From assembly GCF_039536245.1 (NCBI RefSeq), contig NZ_BAAAYN010000038.1, positions 94,307-158,306 of the forward strand: a stretch of 64,000 nt of DNA, in the 5' to 3' direction. The stretch comes from Cryptosporangium minutisporangium (GTDB taxonomy: Bacteria; Actinomycetota; Actinomycetes; Mycobacteriales; Cryptosporangiaceae). How positions within the stretch are numbered: position 1 is the stretch's first letter; the number at the start of each line of letters is the position of its first letter. The position numbers and the translations under genes are program-made. The notes beneath the pieces were generated by a model. That model did no database searches and was not told where the DNA came from. It saw only the letters and a list, made by a program, of their open reading frames with translations. Shown here piece after piece: positions 61,106-64,000 of this stretch.

Positions 61106-61983
61106 ACGGGAGTCGGCACGGTCGCGTCGAGCAGGCACTGCTCCACGAACGCCAGCACGCCAAGGTGGTAGGCGCGGGCGGCGACCGACAGGCTCATGTT
61201 GTGCGGTGCGCCCGGCTGGACGTTCGTTCCGACGCGCGGCGCGGTGCCGAACGCCGCGGCGAGTTCGGCCAGCACCGGCGGTGTGTGGTCCCAGATCGGA
61301 TCGCGCTCGCCGATCGTCAGCCGGACCGGGACCGCGACCCGGGCGGCGTAGGCGGGTAGCTCACGCCGCCAGGCCTCGGCGTCCGCCGGCTCCGGGCGGA
61401 TCACGTCGCCGCGCCGCCCGCCGGTGTCCATGCCGCCGGGCGGATAGAGGGTCGCGGGCCCCCAGATCAGGTCCCGCACCGAGGCGCCACTCCCGGCGTC
61501 CCGCGGCCCGCCACCGTCGGCGGGAGAGAGGTCGATGTGGACGTGGCGCAGTCCGTTACTGCACATCTCCCAGCCCACGACGCCCGGCAGCCCGTCCACC
61601 ACCAAGCGAGCGGCGTGGGCGGCACCGGCCGAGTGCGAGACGACGACCACCGGCGCCGTACCGCCGTGTTCCGCGGCGGCCTGCGTCACCGCGGCGCGGT
61701 AGAGCGCGGCCCGCTCGTCGCGGGACAGCTCGCGCGTGTGCGCCGCGGACGCGCCGTAGCCGGGCCGGTCAAGGGCCACCACCGTGTGCCCGAGTTGCTG
61801 GGCGAGCGTCAGCAGCGACTGGTCGGGATGGGCGGTGCCGTGGAAGTACGCCGCCCTGGCCACCGCGCCGTGCACGGCGACGATCGTCGCCCGGGGCTCC
61901 GGGACGGCCGCCACCAGGCCGGACAGCGGAACGTCCCCCACCCGGACGGTGACCGGTACCGGCGGAACCAGGGATTCGACCAC
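61102..61983 (-). CDS. alpha/beta-hydrolase
   Basis: 293 residues from a GTG with GGAGG at good spacing; the open frame above it lies in the neighbouring P450 gene. Oxyanion region VAVHGAVARAAYFHG, LDRPGYGAS, and nucleophile Ser118 in VVSHSAGAAH (SxSxG rather than the usual GxSxG). Acid in IGERDPIWD and His in GAPHNMS complete the triad. Likely esterase or lactonase; substrate unknown. Divergent from the P450 gene at 62083. Confidence 0.88.
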   Translation of the reverse strand: MVESLVPPVPVTVRVGDVPLSGLVAAVPEPRATIVAVHGAVARAAYFHGTAHPDQSLLTLAQQLGHTVVALDRPGYGASAAHTRELSRDERAALYRAAVTQAAAEHGGTAPVVVVSHSAGAAHAARLVVDGLPGVVGWEMCSNGLRHVHIDLSPADGGGPRDAGSGASVRDLIWGPATLYPPGGMDTGGRRGDVIRPEPADAEAWRRELPAYAARVAVPVRLTIGERDPIWDHTPPVLAELAAAFGTAPRVGTNVQPGAPHNMSLSVAARAYHLGVLAFVEQCLLDATVPTPV

Positions 61984-62082
61984 GGATTTCCTCCAACGCG
62001 CCCCGACTGAACATGAAGTCACTAGAGTGAACCGTAATTCAGAACGTCCCTCGAAGGGCGCGAACCGGGAAGGATCCCGTCG

Positions 62083-63363
62083 ATGACGACGACCGAACAG
62101 GGGTTTGCGGCCCCTGCGAGCGGACCGGGCCGTCGGCCACAGATCGCGCTCGACGTTCACGGGCAGGCGTTCCGCGACGCGAACTACGCCATCTACGACG
62201 ACCTGCGCGAGCGCTGCCCGGTCGCCTGGTCGACCGAGAACGGGGGCTTCTGGGTCGTCACCGACTACGAGTCCACGTTCGACGCCACCCGCGACGACGA
62301 CCTGTTCACCTCGACGCCCGGCACGAACATCCCGTTCACCGCCGAGGACACCGGCGCCGGGCTCGCCGCCATCCTGCCGCCGATCCACACCGACCCGCCG
62401 CTGACCGGCGCGATGCGTTCGCTGACCACGCGGTTCCTCTCGCCGGCCCGGGCGGAGGCGATGGAGCCGGAGATCCGGGCGATCGCCGACGAGCTGATCG
62501 ACGAGTTCATCGAGGCCGGCGAGGCCGATCTCGTCGGGCAGCTCACCACGCCGTTACCGGCCCGGGTGATCCTCCGTCTGCTCGGCTGGGACGAGGGGCC
62601 GTGGCCCGAGTGGGTGACGGTGATCCACACCTTCATCCACGGCGACGAGTACGGCATGACCCGGGAGCAGGCCACCGAGCGGGTCACCAACCTGATCTTC
62701 GCCGAGCTGGGCCGCCGCGAGGAGACCGGTGCTCCCGCTGACGACATGGTCGGCTGCATCCTCAACGGCGAGGTCGAGGGCCGTCCGCTCAGCGTCGAGG
62801 AGCAGTTCGGGTACCTGCTCCTCCTGCTCTTCGGCGGCATGGACACCACCAGCGGGCTCACCGGGAACTCGCTGCTGCGGATGATCGAACAGCCCGAGCT
62901 CACTCGGCAGCTGATCGAGCGGCCGGAGCTGATGCGCTCGGCCACCGAGGAGTTCCTCCGGCACGGCACGCCGACCCAGGGGCTGGCCCGCACGGTGAGC
63001 CGCGACACCGACTGGCGTGGCGTCCGGCTGGCGAAGGGCGACCGGGCGTTGCTGCTGTGGGCCGCGGCGAACCGCGATCCGAAAGCGTTCGAGCGTCCCG
63101 ACGAGATCGACCTCGAGCGCGCACCCAACCGCCACATGGCGTTCGGCGTAGGGCAGCACCGATGTCTCGGCTCCAACCACGCCCGGGTGATGTTCCGGGT
63201 GATGGTCGAGCAGGTCTTGCGGCGGCTGCCCGACTTCGCGCTCGCCGGTGAGCCGGTCCGGTACGGCGACGCGGCTGCGGTCTACGCGTTGAAGGAGCTC
63301 CCGGTGCGGTTCACCCCCGGTCCCCGCGTTTCCGGTGGGCCGGTCGGAGAGGAGATCCGATGA
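62083..63363 (+). CDS. cytochrome P450
   Basis: 426 residues, ATG start. I-helix FGGMDTTSG (about 250-258), EEFLRHGTP with ExxR, and heme loop FGVGQHRCLG (354-363, Cys361). It differs from the CYP142-like protein and lacks its N-terminal pattern, so it is another CYP family. The stop overlaps the following aldehyde dehydrogenase ATG by four bases, so it probably feeds an alcohol or aldehyde into oxidation. The promoter carries TTCAGAAC (62038-62045), shared with the operator cluster at 55450. Confidence 0.93.
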   Translation: MTTTEQGFAAPASGPGRRPQIALDVHGQAFRDANYAIYDDLRERCPVAWSTENGGFWVVTDYESTFDATRDDDLFTSTPGTNIPFTAEDTGAGLAAILPPIHTDPPLTGAMRSLTTRFLSPARAEAMEPEIRAIADELIDEFIEAGEADLVGQLTTPLPARVILRLLGWDEGPWPEWVTVIHTFIHGDEYGMTREQATERVTNLIFAELGRREETGAPADDMVGCILNGEVEGRPLSVEEQFGYLLLLLFGGMDTTSGLTGNSLLRMIEQPELTRQLIERPELMRSATEEFLRHGTPTQGLARTVSRDTDWRGVRLAKGDRALLLWAAANRDPKAFERPDEIDLERAPNRHMAFGVGQHRCLGSNHARVMFRVMVEQVLRRLPDFALAGEPVRYGDAAAVYALKELPVRFTPGPRVSGGPVGEEIR

Positions 63364-64000
63364 CCGACCATCGTCTGCTGATCGACGGTGAGCTGGTCGC
63401 CGCGTCGGACGGCGGCACGTTCGAGAACGTGAACCCGGCGACCGAGGAGGTGCTCGGCGTCGCACCGGACGGGACCGCCGCCGACGCCACACGAGCCGTC
63501 GCCGCCGCCCGCCGGGCTTTCGATACCACCGGCTGGTCGACCGATGCCGCGTTCCGGCGCCGTTGCCTGGTCCAGCTGCAGGAGGCACTGCGCAAGGAGG
63601 CGGACACGCTTCGCGAGCTGGTGGTCGCGGAGTCCGGGACGCCGGTCTTCACCACCCGGATCACCCAGCTCGACGGGCCGATCGACTACCTGTCGCACTA
63701 CATCGACCTGCTGGAGAGCTACCCGTTCGAGCGGGAGCTGCCGGTGAAGGACATCTTCGGCAGCCCGACCCGGCGCACGGTGCGGCGGGAGGCGGCCGGC
63801 GTCGTCTCGGCGATCACCCCGTGGAACTACCCGGTCTACCTCAACCTCGCGAAGGCGTCCGCCGCGCTGGCGGCCGGCTGCACGGTGGTGCTGAAGCCCG
63901 CGCCGGAGACGCCGTGGAGCGCCACCGAACTCGGCCGGCTCGTCGCCGAGCAGACCGACATCCCGCCCGGCGTGTTCAACGTGCTGACGACGTCGTCGGT
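63360..64000 (+). CDS. aldehyde dehydrogenase, 5' part (runs past window end)
   Basis: 213 codons are visible without a stop. Begins MTDHRLLIDGELVAASDGG, then FENVNPATEEVLG, and reaches the coenzyme-binding region ITPWNYPVYLNLAKASAALA and VVLKPAPETPWSA. Catalytic residues lie beyond the window. ATGA overlap with the P450 gene shows co-translation. It is a second aldehyde dehydrogenase, diverged from that at 52113. Confidence 0.93.
   Translation, partial: MTDHRLLIDGELVAASDGGTFENVNPATEEVLGVAPDGTAADATRAVAAARRAFDTTGWSTDAAFRRRCLVQLQEALRKEADTLRELVVAESGTPVFTTRITQLDGPIDYLSHYIDLLESYPFERELPVKDIFGSPTRRTVRREAAGVVSAITPWNYPVYLNLAKASAALAAGCTVVLKPAPETPWSATELGRLVAEQTDIPPGVFNVLTTSS

Overview
The window is uniformly very GC-rich, with G/C at third codon positions, frequent GTG and TTG starts and many 4-bp stop/start overlaps. 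It carries actinobacterial hallmarks: a FurA-type regulator, F420/luciferase-like and NDMA-dependent oxidoreductases, SHOCT and DUF1996 proteins, a permease-ATPase fusion ABC transporter, and TetR/FadD/FadE/P450 catabolic clusters. It looks like chromosome of a free-living high-GC actinomycete; genus cannot be fixed from sequence alone. I saw no rRNA, tRNA, CRISPR array, transposase or phage gene.

Layout. 1-5187: 3' end of a large AfsR/LuxR-like ATPase regulator, a convergent DrrAB-type drug-efflux ABC pair, and a chromate transporter. 5297-10322: an HtrA-like membrane protease followed by a MoxR / DUF58 / VWA / VWA cassette. 10351-16341: a GNAT enzyme, then a TetR repressor divergent from a four-gene acyl-CoA operon (amidohydrolase, crotonase, SDR, thioesterase), and a SHOCT protein. 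16476-19907: a two-component system behind a membrane protein, and an unknown gene across a palindromic operator. 20288-27633: a peptide-type ABC importer (lipoprotein, permease, permease-ATPase fusion, ATPase) joined to a metallo-beta-lactamase-fold hydrolase and a quinone-reductase-like enzyme. 27702-39117: orphan FurA, two STAS proteins, a truncated SGNH hydrolase, a frameshifted PLP decarboxylase, an M20 peptidase, a frameshifted ESX/WXG-like protein, a DUF1996 protein with 54-bp repeats, a TetR/MFS efflux pair, a second Fur protein and a Septum_form lipoprotein.

39402-64000 is a catabolic island: crotonases, an LLM oxidoreductase, an acyl-CoA carboxylase subunit, three acyl-CoA ligases, a double acyl-CoA dehydrogenase, a CYP142-like P450, an NDMA-dependent alcohol dehydrogenase, aldehyde dehydrogenases, a CaiB-type CoA-transferase, a DUF35-thiolase fusion, SDRs, an amidohydrolase and a second P450. 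The P450 -> alcohol dehydrogenase -> aldehyde dehydrogenase -> CoA ligase series on the minus strand can take a terminal methyl group to an acyl-CoA; the divergent plus-strand operon has beta-oxidation and retro-aldol type functions. Operator-like palindromes, one close to the KstR motif of cholesterol genes, sit between the two operons. Together this suggests catabolism of a steroid- or isoprenoid-like side chain, but the substrate is inferred only.

Two loci contain single-base frameshifts (one locus has two that cancel), which need checking as possible sequencing errors. Other unusual structures are a 32-bp perfect palindrome inside a tetR gene, tandem four-codon mini-ORFs before a carboxylase gene, a decayed duplicate of a crotonase gene end, and a hydrolase fragment directly behind the stop of a STAS gene.
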